Of a stretch of DNA of 64,000 nucleotides, positions 1 through 12,842 are shown one piece after another. The stretch spans positions 43,536,322 to 43,600,321 of the forward strand of contig NC_089782.1 in the NCBI RefSeq assembly GCF_040412425.1. Direction: 5' to 3'. This stretch comes from Macrobrachium rosenbergii. Lineage: Eukaryota > Arthropoda > Malacostraca > Decapoda > Palaemonidae. The notes under the pieces were generated by a model. It ran no database searches and was not told the origin of the DNA. It saw only the letters and a program-made list of their open reading frames with translations. A program made the position numbers and the translations under genes. Position 1 is the first letter of the stretch. Each line of letters starts with the position of its first letter.

Positions 1-1130
1 CCTATCTACGCAGGTTTCGAATATGACGGGCTGTCCCTACGAGCAGAAACCCGTGCTGGCACAAGGCCCCCTTTAATCTAACAGAAACAATAGCAAAAAG
101 ATTTCAATCCCGGTATAAAGAGAAGGGCTGAATATATGACCGACGCTTGTCAAAACCAACATTAACGAAAACTTGCAACAAAGCTTAGAAGTCGTGTGCA
201 AGCAGTAATGGGTTAAATTCAGGCCCAAAGGTCAGCTGAATTACTTATAAATTTCTAATTATTAAAAACGAATAATTTAAAGCTGTCATTTATCATTACA
301 TTCAGATGCGAGAAATTCATCCACTCAACTTCTTAAGGTTTTACTAAACGAGAATGATCGAGTGACTTTCAACACAAGGATTTAAAGAATAATCTTATGA
401 TTAAATTTAACATCACGTCAGACTGAAATTAAAACGACGGCTAAATATTACAAACCTTCCAACAGACACTGCACAGAACATCAGAGAATAAATTTAAATT
501 TATCATATTGCAGAAATTATCATAAATGAAACGTCACAGAACACTGGGAATTAATCCTTACATTGCATCATTGCATGTAGCACAACACAAACTGATTCGA
601 GCAGAACAAAACCCCAGTCAAGCGACTGCCAGTGAGACTGCAGTCTTTTTTCCCTTCTCTTCTTAACACTCCTGTACTCAGAAAACAACCCGTAGGACAC
701 TCGGCTCTACATCGACAGAGAGCGCGAACTGAACTTCCTCGTGAAGTACACATTCGCCGCAAATTCTTCGTCAGCGGTTCCAAAAACGATCTACCCTTGA
801 GTTCCGCACTTTTGCAAGGACATGACAAATACTTTCGTAAAAGAACAGAAGCAGAAATCGGTGCCTGGAAGATGGAAACTGCAAAACAAGCACCGTTACA
901 TGCTGCTGGCCTTGTAGACTTAGTGAACGCGTGAGGCAAAGCATGAACAGCAGAATGGTTCCTGGTGGAGAGCGACGTCACGGGTGGGAAGGACCCACGA
1001 AAACTGTCTCCTAAAAAGGGTCGTAAAATAAAAGTTGGGTCTTGAATATCCTCCGTCATTCAGAAGTTACTGAAGTGGAACCGAATATAGATTCATAAGA
1101 GTGACGAACATACAACTTGCGCCTACATTT
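1..1130. other. Gene-free stretch, no supported feature
   Basis: The stretch is mostly AT-rich. A less AT-rich patch at about 600-1010 leaves overlapping open frames on both strands (minus 568-1059, plus 632-934). Neither frame shows a domain, motif or convincing splice context that I recognise, and the two overlap each other antisense, so I treat them as chance openings. An untranslated exon of an unseen gene cannot be excluded. Confidence 0.4.
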
Positions 1131-1277
<147 letters not shown>

Positions 1278-1315
1278 GATACTTTCTTCTTGATTTTTTT
1301 CAATCAACACCAATA

Positions 1316-1621
1316 CCATGGGACACCAGAGCAGATGAGAAAGAAAGAGAAAAAATTGATAAGTATCAAGACCTGAAAATCGAAATAAGAAGGATATGGA
1401 ATATGCCAATGGAAACTGTACCCATAATCATAGGAACACTAGGCACGATCCCAAGATCCCTGCAAAGGAACCTGGAAAAACTAGATGCCGAAGTAGCTCC
1501 AGGACTCATGCAGAAAAGTGTGCTACTAGAAACAGCGCACAGAGTGAGAAAAGTGATGGACTCCTCAGGAGGCAGGATGCAACCCGGAACCTCACACTAT
1601 AACAACCACCCAGTCGAATAG
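1316..1621 (+). mobile_element. 3' end of a non-LTR retrotransposon ORF (LINE remnant)
   Basis: An open frame of about 101 codons ends in TAG at 1619-1621. It reads DKYQDLKIEIRRIW, then a hydrophobic VPIIIGTLGTIP segment, then a helical region ending near RVRKVMDSS. This order (KYQDLKIE, R-W, VPIIIG-LG-I) is what I know from the C-terminal tail of reverse-transcriptase polyproteins of arthropod LINEs. Only the tail is present. The 5' side is interrupted by the trinucleotide array, and an AATAATAATAATT stretch follows the stop, as expected for a LINE 3' end. It is a dead fragment; the exact clade is not assigned. Confidence 0.6.
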
Positions 1622-1809
1622 GATGACTGTGACAGACCAGAAAAAATAATAATAATTAACACTTCAAAAGAAATGAAATTCAATCAATCATATAAGACCA
1701 TAAACAAATTTCTCATAATTTCCTTCATAATCCCTTCAGAAGCTTCTCATTCTCGACCGTGTAAAATGAGAACATTAGCATAAACAAGTAACATAATCTC
1801 ACATTATTA

Positions 1810-1848
1810 GTTATTAAAGATGACATCCATGATGTCATCTTTAATAAC
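1810..1848. repeat. Perfect 18-bp palindrome with 3-nt spacer
   Basis: The left arm 1810-1827 (GTTATTAAAGATGACATC) is an exact reverse complement of the right arm 1831-1848, separated by CAT. It can form a strong cruciform or RNA hairpin. No gene is adjacent. It may be the centre of a decayed fold-back element. Confidence 0.85.
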
Positions 1849-1980
1849 GACATGTGGCGCTCGCATGACGTGTGAAGGAGGAAAAAAAGAACGTGAGGTT
1901 TGGAGAACGATTTACGACTTAACAAAACCTTAAATTAAACACCGGTTTTTAGACTTAATAAAGTCACATTTGAAACTTCA

Positions 1981-2128
1981 TCTCTCTCTCTCTCTCTCTC
2001 TCTCTCTTCCCCAGTAACACGGGGGAGAACCTCAGGTGGTGTCATGTTGGCAATTGTTCTCATAGCAACATAAAAAGCTTCTTGAGTCAGCATCCATAAA
2101 CACATTGGATCCCATAATATATAACATG

Positions 2129-2211
<83 letters not shown>

Positions 2212-2372
2212 TGTATATATATTGTATATATATTGTATATATATACATATATATATATTGTATATATACATATATTTATATACATATATACATATATTGA
2301 TGAAGTTTATATGTCAATCTACCAGTAAACTACGTCCATGAGTAACTTGTACACACAAACACACACACACAC

Positions 2373-2466
<94 letters not shown>

Positions 2467-2609
2467 AATATTAATGATGTTTAGACTGAAAGACAATTAC
2501 ATCTCACATGTCAATCTACCGGTAAACCACTTCCATACATAACTTGCAGGCACAAACACATACATACACACACATGCACACACACACACGCACACACACA
2601 CACACACAA
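1981..2609. repeat. Microsatellite cluster: TC, AT, CA/AT/GT
   Basis: A (TC) run lies at 1981-2008. A pure (AT) run at 2132-2197 decays into TATATG/TATACA variants up to about 2300. A (CA) run at about 2357-2375 leads into (AT) at 2385-2455 and (GT) to 2466. An impure (CA) run lies at about 2545-2608. The short sequence ATGTCAATCTACC-GTAAAC flanks two of the tracts (about 2310-2330 and 2509-2527), so this block probably arose by segmental duplication of a flank plus its microsatellite. Confidence 0.9.
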
Positions 2610-2934
2610 AATACACATCACGCGCGGAAGTATAACCGAGTTATTACGAAATGTGAAATCACCTTCCAATTTCACTTAATTTCTTTTACTTTCCACAGAG
2701 GCATTTAATTTCGTTTAGTTGTGTTTCGAGTCACCTGTGACATAACGAGGAAACGAGAGCAGCCAATATGAGCCAGGTGTCGTTGACAGAACGACTCGTT
2801 TTTTCTTTTTTCTTTTTTAATCTAGATGGTCTTTCTCTGGCAACTTCAAATCACTTTCACGGCAGGCTCATAATTTTAATGACTTCGCATGTTTCCTTCG
2901 ACTGTGTCATACACAAATGCATAACAGACATACT

Positions 2935-3318
<384 letters not shown>

Positions 3319-3706
3319 AATATCTTACTGTAATGTAACAGTGAACTAAGAAGATGAAAGGGCCTACAAAAACAATATATACAATTTTCAACCACACACT
3401 TCGAAAACCAATCTGTACTCCTCATCACTGGCAAAACATGGACAAATGGAGTGACAAGAGCTTTAATAAGGCACATACAGGTGTGGCAATACGACGATGG
3501 TGGTACGTAGATGGCCGTTGACCCGGGAATGATGGGAAAGAGGTTATTCCCTTGTGTTTTGGTGCTCGTTACCGCTTGCGTCGAATCAGGCGGGCGTTGT
3601 CCGCTGGAACACATGCTTGATAAGAGGCCTTAGGATTAACTCGTCGGTGAAATCCGATTTCTGTTGTCCTCCTGACAAGTTCATATTAATAGTTTCGATA
3701 GATAGA

Positions 3707-3982
3707 GAGTATAGGATTTAGGCCAGAGGCCAAGCGCTGGGACCTATGAGGTCATTCAGCTCTGAAACGGAAACTGACAGTAAGGAGGTCTGAAAGGTGT
3801 GATAGGAGGAAAGCCTTGCAGTCGCACTATGAAACAATCGTTAGGAGAGGGTGGAGAGACAGATGGAAGAAAGAGAATAAGAACGGAGGTACAGTAAAAG
3901 GAATGAAAGCGGTCGCAGCTAGGGGCCGACGGGACGCTGCAAAGACCCTTAAGTAATGCCTACAGTACACCACGTGGGGAGC
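3707..3982 (+). mobile_element. Interspersed element family A (about 290 bp, decapod SINE-like), copy 1
   Basis: This copy starts with the family head (GGATTTAGGCC, then AAGCGCTGGGACCTATGAGG, then a CATTCAGC motif). It runs through the AGAATAAGAACGGAGGTACAG and GGGCCGACGGGACGCTGCAA blocks to CCACGTGGGGAGCA. Seven further full copies lie in the window in both orientations. I know the family from decapod genomes by memory only. No coding capacity is seen. A and B boxes were not convincingly found, so SINE is a working label. Confidence 0.8.
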
Positions 3983-4175
3983 ACTGTTGCGCTATGAAAA
4001 AATCGTTAGGAGGGTGGAAAGTAAGATGGAAAAAAGAGAATAAGAACGGAGGTACAGTAAAAGGAATGAAAGAGGTCGCAGCTAGGGGCCCGAAGGGACG
4101 CTGCAAAGACCCTTAAGTAATGCCTATAGTACACCACGTGAGGAGCAATGACGCACTACAACCTTACGGGGTTTT
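3983..4175 (+). mobile_element. Family A, partial tandem second copy
   Basis: Directly after copy 1, the 3' two thirds of the element repeat (GCGCTATGAAAAAATCGTTAGG through the GGTACAG and GGGACGCTGCAA blocks, ending in CTACAACCTTACGGGG). The head is missing. This is therefore a tandem duplication of about 165-170 bp of an inserted element, not an independent insertion. Confidence 0.75.
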
Positions 4176-4562
4176 AAATGCTTGACTCGTGATGGCGGAT
4201 TCCAGAATCTTCCTTTTGCGCGTGCAGAGACTTTTGAAAACCTACTCGGCCCCACTCTAACTTATGGTAGGCCGATTTCCCAATATATACGAAAATCCCC
4301 GAAACTCTTTGAAGCATATCGTACTGATCTTCTGTGCTCTCTTAACCTTTGTGAAATGGACCTATCCTTCTCTCCAACGTAAATTTCATTACTGTTACTA
4401 CATGGAATCTTATAAACACCGGCGTCTGCTTCTTTTTCAAGTATACATTAATGTGTGCACATCCCACCAATGTGGCATGCCCACACCTGCATATGCCTTA
4501 TAAATGTACATATTTCACCAATGATCAGGAATACAGATAGGTATTCATATGTAAGATTTCAA

Positions 4563-4755
<193 letters not shown>

Positions 4756-4868
4756 GTTCAAATCTTGGTTAGGTAAAATTACTTATTAAACACAAGTTCT
4801 TTTTGATGCACACAAACTATCCCGAGGTAAATGTGATTCGATATTATTGGGTTATTTGTGGCTTAATT

Positions 4869-4980
<112 letters not shown>

Positions 4981-5274
4981 AATAGGGTACCAGCGTCTGC
5001 TTGCCGAGAAGTAAGAAAGAAGTTTGTACTGTTTTGGCTCCTCTCCTTCCGAAGGGTAAAAGACCTCCTTTGAGGAAAAAAATAATACAAGACTAAATAC
5101 TGCATACATGCAATTTGGCAAAACCAAAACAGAAAATATTTTCCTCACCAAATAGGCAAATAACTATTATTGACACGTAGGTGACAGGATGCCTGTAATG
5201 AAGCAATAAGGGACATCCTACTTTGCTTTGCAATTACCCCAAGCACTGTCCTTGAACCTTTCCCAACTCCCACC

Positions 5275-5279
<5 letters not shown>

Positions 5280-5352
<73 letters not shown>
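5280..5352. repeat. (GA) microsatellite
   Basis: About 36 pure GA units. Reading it on the minus strand gives the artefactual Leu-Ser repeat frame. Confidence 0.95.
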
Positions 5353-5354
<2 letters not shown>

Positions 5355-5473
5355 GTTAACTAGCTGAACATTTTTCCCAAAGGCAGAGGCTGACTGACAA
5401 ACACTAAACGAAATACGCACAAATAAAAATTCACCATAAAGCAATGTGAGTTTAAAAGATTACAGATCCCACA

Positions 5474-5474
<1 letters not shown>

Positions 5475-5537
<63 letters not shown>
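5475..5537. repeat. (AAT) microsatellite
   Basis: About 20 AAT units with one AAC interruption near the end. Confidence 0.95.
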
Positions 5538-5538
<1 letters not shown>

Positions 5539-5947
5539 TAATACTTCTTTTAAAAAAAGGTTACATAAACCCACGGAAAATATGCTACACAAGCCAAGTA
5601 GGCCTACAGAAAAAAAAAATCATTCTAGCTTTCCCTTTATGTTGCCAACCCGCAATCTCTGAAAAAAAATACACTGTAACTACCAACCTTCTTCGACCAA
5701 CACACTACCGGATGTCCTAAGTCATCATAGCATGACTGGTCTTGGTATCCTGCAAACTAGGATGAAAAAGACAAGCAAAACATCAAACGTCTTTAAAAAC
5801 ATTTGCCTAAAAAAAAAATGCTCAGTATCAAACTCGAAGGGAGAACCCAATCATAAGTTAGGCCCTGCGGTGACACATCTATTGGCTAGACTGGTTACGT
5901 GAAGCTCCGCCCAAAATAACGGGGTCGGTCACATTACTGCATACCGG

Positions 5948-6312
5948 AACTCATTTTACACGTATATAATACTCCTTACTGATAAGACTCATTTTACAAA
6001 GATATACTCCTTATTAAGGAGTCTCATTTTACACGTATATACTCCTTTTTGATAAAGGTCACTTTACACATATACTCCTTATTAAGAAGACTCATTTTAC
6101 AAAGATATACTCCTTATTAAGGAGTCTCATTTTACACGTATATACTCCTTTTTAATAAAGGTCACTTTACACATATAATCCTTATTAAGAAGACTCATTT
6201 TACAAAGATATACTCCTTATTAAGGAGTCTCATTTTACACGTTTATACTCCTTTTTGATAAAGGTCACTTTACACATATACTCCTTATTAAAAAGACTCA
6301 TTTTACACTGTC
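5948..6312. repeat. Higher-order tandem repeat, about 105 bp period from three 35-bp subunits
   Basis: The subunits share a CATTTTACA or CACTTTACA start and an ATACTCCTTATTAA-type end. They alternate as ACAAAGATATACTCC, then ACACGTATATACTCC, then ACACATATACTCC. The triplet order recurs about three times. It ends where an ATT run precedes a family B element. Confidence 0.85.
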
Positions 6313-6401
6313 ATACTAGTTATTCTCCCTCTAACATTATTACTACAGTAACTATTGCAAAAATATTATTATTATTAATTTATTATTATTATTATTGTTA
6401 T

Positions 6402-6560
6402 CCAGAAGATGAACGCTCTTCATATGGAACAAGCCCACCAGAGGGGCCACTGACTTGAAATTCAAGCTTCCAAAGAATATGCTGTTCATTAGGAAGTAAG
6501 AGAACGTCAACGGAAATAAAGAGAGATCTCACTTATCAAAAAGAAAAAAAACATATTGAT
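6402..6560 (+). mobile_element. Interspersed element family B (ATT-tailed), copy 1
   Basis: After an ATT run, the sequence reads CCAGAAGATGAACGCTCTTC, CATATGGAACAAGCCCACC, GACTTGAAATTCAAGCTTCC, AAAGAATATGCTGTTCATTAGG. The same order occurs at 12843 and, reversed, at 59925. Each copy begins next to an ATT or AAT microsatellite, which suggests that the microsatellite grew from the element's end. No coding capacity is seen. Confidence 0.8.
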
Positions 6561-6899
6561 AAACTGATAAACAGATAAACTACAGACAAACACAAACAAG
6601 ACCAGACAAGGACACAAACCTCTGCAAAGCAAACAAGACAGTCATTAAACCCGAGACTTCAACCCACCTTCCCAAATCACCTATTTTTGGGACACAGGAA
6701 TTTTGGCACCAGGGGGATGACGAGTTCTCAAATCTGTCCACTCATATAACGCCCGACACTTTCCCTTTCCCTGATGACACTTGGCACCACTTTCCCTTTC
6801 CATCGTGACACTTGGCACTTTCCCAGGGCACCCAAAGGGCACTGGGGTTCGAGTATCCATAATCTCGGCTCATTGTCTTTGTGAAATCACAGCTCACCG

Positions 6900-9022
6900 G
6901 TGGTATACATTAATGTGTGATGTATGGTGTGGCAGGATACATTAATATGTGAGGTATGGTGTGGCGGTATACATTAATGTGTGATGTATGGTGTGGCAGT
7001 ATACATTAATGTGTGATGTACGGTGTGGTGGTATACATTAATGTGTGATGTATGGTGTGGCAGTATACATTAATGTATGAAGTATGATGTGGCACTATAC
7101 ATTAATGTGTGATGTATGGTGTAGCAGTATACATTAATGTCTGATGTATTGTGTGGCGGTATACATTGTGCGATGTATGGTGTGGGAGTATACATTAACG
7201 TGTGAAGTATCGTGATGGTATAAATTAATGTGTGATGTATGGTGTGGCGTTATACATTAATGTGTGATGTATGGCGTGGTATTATACATTAATGTGTGAT
7301 GTATGGTGTGGCACTATACATTAATGTGATGTATGGTGTGGTAGTATACATTAATGTGTGATGTATGGTATGGTGGTATGCATTAATGTGTGATGAAAAG
7401 TGTGGTGGTATGCATTAGTGTGTGATGTATGGTGTGCGGTATACATTAATATGTGATGTATGGTGTGGTGGTATACATTGTGTGATGTACGGTATGGCGG
7501 TATACATTAACGTGTGATGTATGGTGTGGCAGTATACATTAATATGTGATGTATGGTCTGGCAGTATACATTAATGATATATGATGTGGCAGTATACAAT
7601 AATGTGATGTACTGTGTGGCGGTATACATTAATGTGTGATGTATTGTGTGGCGGTATACATTAAGGTGTTATGTATGGTGTAGCGGTATACATTGTGTGA
7701 TGTATGGTGAGGAAGTATACATTAATGTGTGATGTATGGTGTGGCAATATACATTGTGTGATGTATGGTGCCGTGGTATACATTGTGTGATGTACAGTGT
7801 GGCAGTGTACATTGCTGTGTGATGTATGGTGTGGCAGTATACATTAATGTGTGATGTATGGTGTGGCAGTATACATTCATGTGTGTTGTATGGTGTGGCA
7901 GTATGCATTAATGTGTGATGTATGTGTGGCAGTATACATTCATGTGTGATGTATGGTGTGGCAGTATACGTTGTGTGATGTATGGTGTGACAGTATACAT
8001 TCATGTGTGATGTATGGTGTGGAAGTATGCATTCATGTGTGATGTATGGCGTGGCGGTATACATTGTGTGATGTATGGTGTGGCAGTATACATTATGTGA
8101 TGAATGATGTGGCGGTATACATTAATGTCTGATGTATGGTGTAGCAGTATGCATTAATGTGTGAAGTATGGTGTGGCAGTATACATTCATGTGTGATGTA
8201 TGGTGTGGCAGTATACATTAATCTGTGATGTATGGTGTGGTAGTATACATTATGTGTGATGGATGATGTGGCAGTATACATTAATATGTGATGTATTGTG
8301 TGGTGGTATACATTAATGTTTGACGTATGGTGTAGCAGCATACATTAACGTGTGATGTATGGTGTGGTATACATTAATTAATGTGTGATGTATGGTGTGG
8401 CAGTATATGTTAAATGTGTGATGTATGGTGTGGCAGTATACATTAATGTGTGATGTATGGTGTGGCAGTATACATTACTGTGTGATGTATGGTGTGGCAG
8501 TATATGTTAATGTGTGATGTATGGTGTGGCAGTATAAATTCATATATAACGTATGGTGTGGCAGTATACATTAATATGTGATGTATGGTGTGGCAGTATA
8601 CATTACTGTGTGATGTATGGTGTGGCAGTATACATCAATTGTGATGTATGGTCTGGTAGTATATATACATTAATGTGTGATGTATTGTGTGGCGGTATAC
8701 ATTAATGTGCGATGTATGGTGTACCAATATACATTGTGTGATGTATGGTGTGGCAGTATACATTAATGAGTGACGTATAGTGTGGCAGTATACGTTAATG
8801 TGTGATGTATGGTATGGTAGTATACATTTATGTGTGATGAATGGTGTGGTGGTATATATTGTGTAATGAATGGTGTGGCAGTATACAATGTGTGATGTAT
8901 GGTGTGGCAGTATACATTAATGTGTGATGCTGGTATGGCGGTATACATTAACGTGTGATGTATGGTGTGGCGGTATACATTATTGTATGATGCATGTTGT
9001 GGGGTTATACATTATTGCATGG
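6900..9022. repeat. 32-bp minisatellite, about 2.1 kb
   Basis: About 65 units of a 32-bp motif, GTATACATTAATGTGTGATG followed by TATGGTGTGGCA or TATGGTGTGGCG. Many units carry single changes or short deletions (for example loss of TAATG, leaving ATTGTGTGATG). Units with an insertion such as TTAATTAATG occur near 8370. Open frames on the minus strand (Thr-Pro-His-Ile-Thr patterns) are repeat artefacts interrupted by indels. No flanking gene was recognised. Confidence 0.95.
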
Positions 9023-9875
9023 TTAAAGTATTTCTCATCGATGAATAATACAAAAAGTAATACGTACGAAATAATGAATCATAAAAGCACAATGTAAAAG
9101 AATGTATCACAGGAGAGCAAAAATAAGCACTGCCCATGAATACCTTATTAAATGTATCAGGAATGTATAATGAAAATCACCAGCGTTATGCAAATAAAAA
9201 TGGTGTCTCTTTATATATTGTAAAAAAATATAAAATATCAACAAGACAGTTATTTATGCTCAGAGTAACAAAAAAATATTGTGCACGTACAATGTATAAA
9301 TAGAATACAACATTCATGAACAAGGTAAAAAAAAACTGCTCAATTTAAATAAGGATGCATCATCAATGTATATTGCACAAAAGAAAAAGGTAAGGCTGCG
9401 TATCTAAAAAAAAAAAAAAAAAGAATAATACGAAAACAAACACCTCTATTGAATCTTATTATTTTTATAACATGGATGACATTATCGTGACGCCTCTATA
9501 CCACAAAAGGATAAACATGCTATTCAAATTTATTCCATAATGAAGTGGTATTCGTTTCGTTCCCTTTAAAAGGTTTTTTTCTTTACATTCATCTCCTAAG
9601 GCATAAAAATGTGCCAAACAGAAAATTAAAAATAATTTTTTTTTTTTAGTTATTTCCCCCACTCTTCTAATGAATTGTAAACGGAGATACCAGGTATGAC
9701 ATCTGCACGTATGTATTTGGTGTCCGGCACCTTTCTTGGGAAGAGCTTTGTCACAGACAATTAATACGGACGTGTATGTATATGCATACATGTATACAAG
9801 CATACACACAAACACATGTAAAAGTAATTAATGTATAAACTTTAAAAAAATGTGTGCATTTTCCCTTTATATGAC

Positions 9876-9936
<61 letters not shown>

Positions 9937-11125
9937 AATACACTGATATTTTTGTTTACCAATTCACCCGGTAATATCAAGTTTCTTGTTCTTGAAGGTT
10001 TCACATTACAAAGAGGATATACTTACACAGACAAATAAAAATACTATTTAAAGAACACAACCACACAAAACCCGATCACTGCAACATTCAAACTTTAATT
10101 GCAGACTCGTGGATGAAAGTTCTGCGCAGAAAACTTCCACAATATTACCACTACATCAGCAATTATGGCTCATCAGCAATGCGTCGAACACCCCCCCCCC
10201 CACAGTACTGATTAACTTAAGTCTCACTTTGCTTGAAGTTTGTTTCAACAATGATCTAAGCTAATAACAAAGGGAGCGTTAACCTAAAACTCTGATATAA
10301 TATAAACTACGGTGGTGGTTAATACAGACTAGTACTAAAATCCAACACCGTGTCAAAACTGCAAACACCCGAATGCTTCAAGCAAATAGTCAAGTGCTTT
10401 CAATTTTTGGGTTTGTGTTCATGAATCACTCAAGGCCTAAAATAACATCTTCATCAACCTGTGAAAGAAATTTTCACCAATCCACAACAACTTTCTTTGA
10501 TCAACTCACCCTTCGCTTGGCTATGCGGCCCGGTGAAAGTTCTTGAACGGAAGTGAAAGGAGATAAAGTACAGCAAAACACCACGGTCGTCCGACCTACG
10601 ACTCGATCAGACTATCACTGGTTTACAGAGTCCTCTTGAGGCTTAGACCGCTCACATTCCGGTCTCTGGCAACTTTGCAGGCATAGTTGCCAGATTCGTG
10701 GTTTCTTGTACAATTACTTCATTCCAATTCACGATACAATTACTTTAGATCAACGATAGTTACGCTTCGGTTTCACGTATTTTAATTGGCTTTTTCCGAA
10801 ATAGTCTGCAGCTCTTCCACTCACTCACTCCGTTCTAATAAACTGGGCAAAAAAATGGAAATTTTTAAGCGCCTATTCTTACATACCCAATAGACTGTTG
10901 GTCGAAAATGCTACAATGGCGCATTTCTTTATTATGGACATCTAATACATACGATATTACTTTCTGAATAAAAGGAAAATATATAGCGTTCTAAAAAAAA
11001 TCCAGACAAACGTCTTCAGTTACATGAAATAGCATCTTTTCAGTCAACTGTTTACCAAATAAAAAAAAAAAAAACTACCCGGCGCTTGCCTTGGTAGGAC
11101 TGAGCACGTGCGTTTCCCTAAATTT

Positions 11126-11128
<3 letters not shown>
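9023..11128. other. Non-coding, nothing recognised
   Basis: AT-rich unique sequence. It contains A runs near 9405-9422, a (GA) tract at 9878-9935, a C11 run at 10191-10201 and a moderately GC-rich patch at 10500-10700 without an open frame. No exon, RNA gene or known repeat family was identified. Confidence 0.5.
9878..9935. repeat. (GA) microsatellite
   Basis: About 28 pure units, preceded by ATGACGC. Confidence 0.95.

Positions 11129-11183
<55 letters not shown>
11129..11183. repeat. (GA) microsatellite
   Basis: About 27 pure units, followed by GGGTCCTC. Confidence 0.95.
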
Positions 11184-11186
<3 letters not shown>

Positions 11187-11997
11187 CCTCAATGACTTAG
11201 ATTTTTAATTACAATACTATCGTCTGCTTTCAGAGAGACGGATTACTTAAACTAGGACTAAATTGACAAAGGATAATCCTTTACGAGAGATAAAGAAGAA
11301 AGGTAAATAAAGAAAATACTACGGATGAGGCATCCAGTGGTCTCTCAGGATCTCTTGGGGGCGGGGAGCCCCCGCAGTCTGTCTACTTACATTGTGGGTT
11401 CTACCCAACCCAATGACGCAAGCGGGGCATGACCATAGTTGCCAATTAGGAAATATTCAGGAAACGAGACACTAATTCTAAATAAAAGCGACCCAACTCG
11501 AGTCAATACACGACAGAATAAGGAAAATAAATTCATAAAACGCCGTACATCGAAATTCGATCAACAATAGCACAGAACATAATTAAAAAAAACAGTTACT
11601 GGCAACTCTTCCAAGCGCGAGATCGGGGAATTTCATCACACGAAACCGCTAGTCTTACGTCTCGAGTTTTGCACCAATAACGAGAGGACGAGTGATGGAC
11701 GTGATGCCCTCCACGCAAGTTTTTGCCTTACACACACGAATGAAAACAGGAGTGTTTTCTTCTGTTCTCAAATGAATGAGTCACGCTGCAAACCCAAGGA
11801 ATCATATTCCATGGATATTAAATTTCGACGATAGGGATTCTTGTCAGATCGTGACCTTGTACTGTACGCCATGTATGGTCAACCTCTCTTTTATGTTAGT
11901 GCTGACAATATATGGGGCTACGTAGGTGACTCAATTATGTGCGTAAAGTATTTTGTAGTAAATAAAATTTTAAAAATAACAAGGTACACAATACCGT

Positions 11998-12002
<5 letters not shown>
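11184..12002. other. Non-coding, nothing recognised
   Basis: Unique sequence with one GC-rich patch around 11330-11430 (CTCTTGGGGGCGGGGAGCCC). No open frame or splice pair was judged credible. Confidence 0.45.

Positions 12003-12059
<57 letters not shown>
12003..12059. repeat. (AT) microsatellite
   Basis: About 28 pure units, followed by TTTGTGTGTGT. Confidence 0.95.
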
Positions 12060-12063
<4 letters not shown>

Positions 12064-12489
12064 GTGTGTAAAAACGTTCCCTACACAACTACAAGAATAA
12101 TATCAAATAAAACACAAAGTAATGTGAGCTTTCATGGATTACAATTACATCTTCAAGGTGCAAATACGAGAAATCTAAATTTACAAAGTAATGTAGATGT
12201 AAAGCTAATCCAATATAATCACTGCCTTATAAGTTACCCATTTATAATCATTACTATAGCTATGGAACAGCTAAGCGCGGAAAAATTATACTATAAAAAC
12301 TTGCCCCGTACTAATCACAGATACTGTAGAATGGCTACACAATGGCAATATCTTTCATCAGAAATACAAATATCCCATCCATATAAAAATGCTATAAATA
12401 GGTAAGACTTATCGACAATAGTTAATAAATATTAAAGATATTATTTTAATAAATATTAAATATTTCTCGATAGTCGGAATGTAAAATGC

Positions 12490-12527
12490 CACTCCTAAAG
12501 GTCACAACTATCAAAATATTTTATTAC

Positions 12528-12586
<59 letters not shown>

Positions 12587-12635
12587 TTATTATTCGGTCC
12601 TAAAGGTCACAACTATCAAAATATATTATTACTAC

Positions 12636-12691
<56 letters not shown>

Positions 12692-12719
12692 GGTCCTAAA
12701 GGTCACAACTATCAAAATA

Positions 12720-12751
<32 letters not shown>

Positions 12752-12842
12752 TTATTATTCGGTCGTAAAGGTCACAACTATCAAAATATATTATTACTAT
12801 TACTATTATTATTATCATCATTATTATTATTATTATTATTAT
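12490..12842. repeat. Macro-repeat: four copies of a 27-bp unit, each with its own ATT array
   Basis: The unit CCTAAAGGTCACAACTATCA plus AAATATATTATTAC occurs at about 12490, 12598, 12692 and 12766. Each copy is followed by 10-25 ATT units. The block ends in the ATT run that abuts a family B element at 12843. Unit plus microsatellite has therefore been amplified as one module of roughly 75-105 bp. The Tyr-rich open frame across it is an artefact. Confidence 0.9.

Noticed and set aside
568..1059. 163-codon minus frame and overlapping 100-codon plus frame
   Set aside because: They overlap antisense, show no family resemblance and no convincing splice sites; kept only as a note on a less AT-rich patch.
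12064..12405. 113-codon plus-strand frame after an AT tract
   Set aside because: No domain or family resemblance and no gene context.
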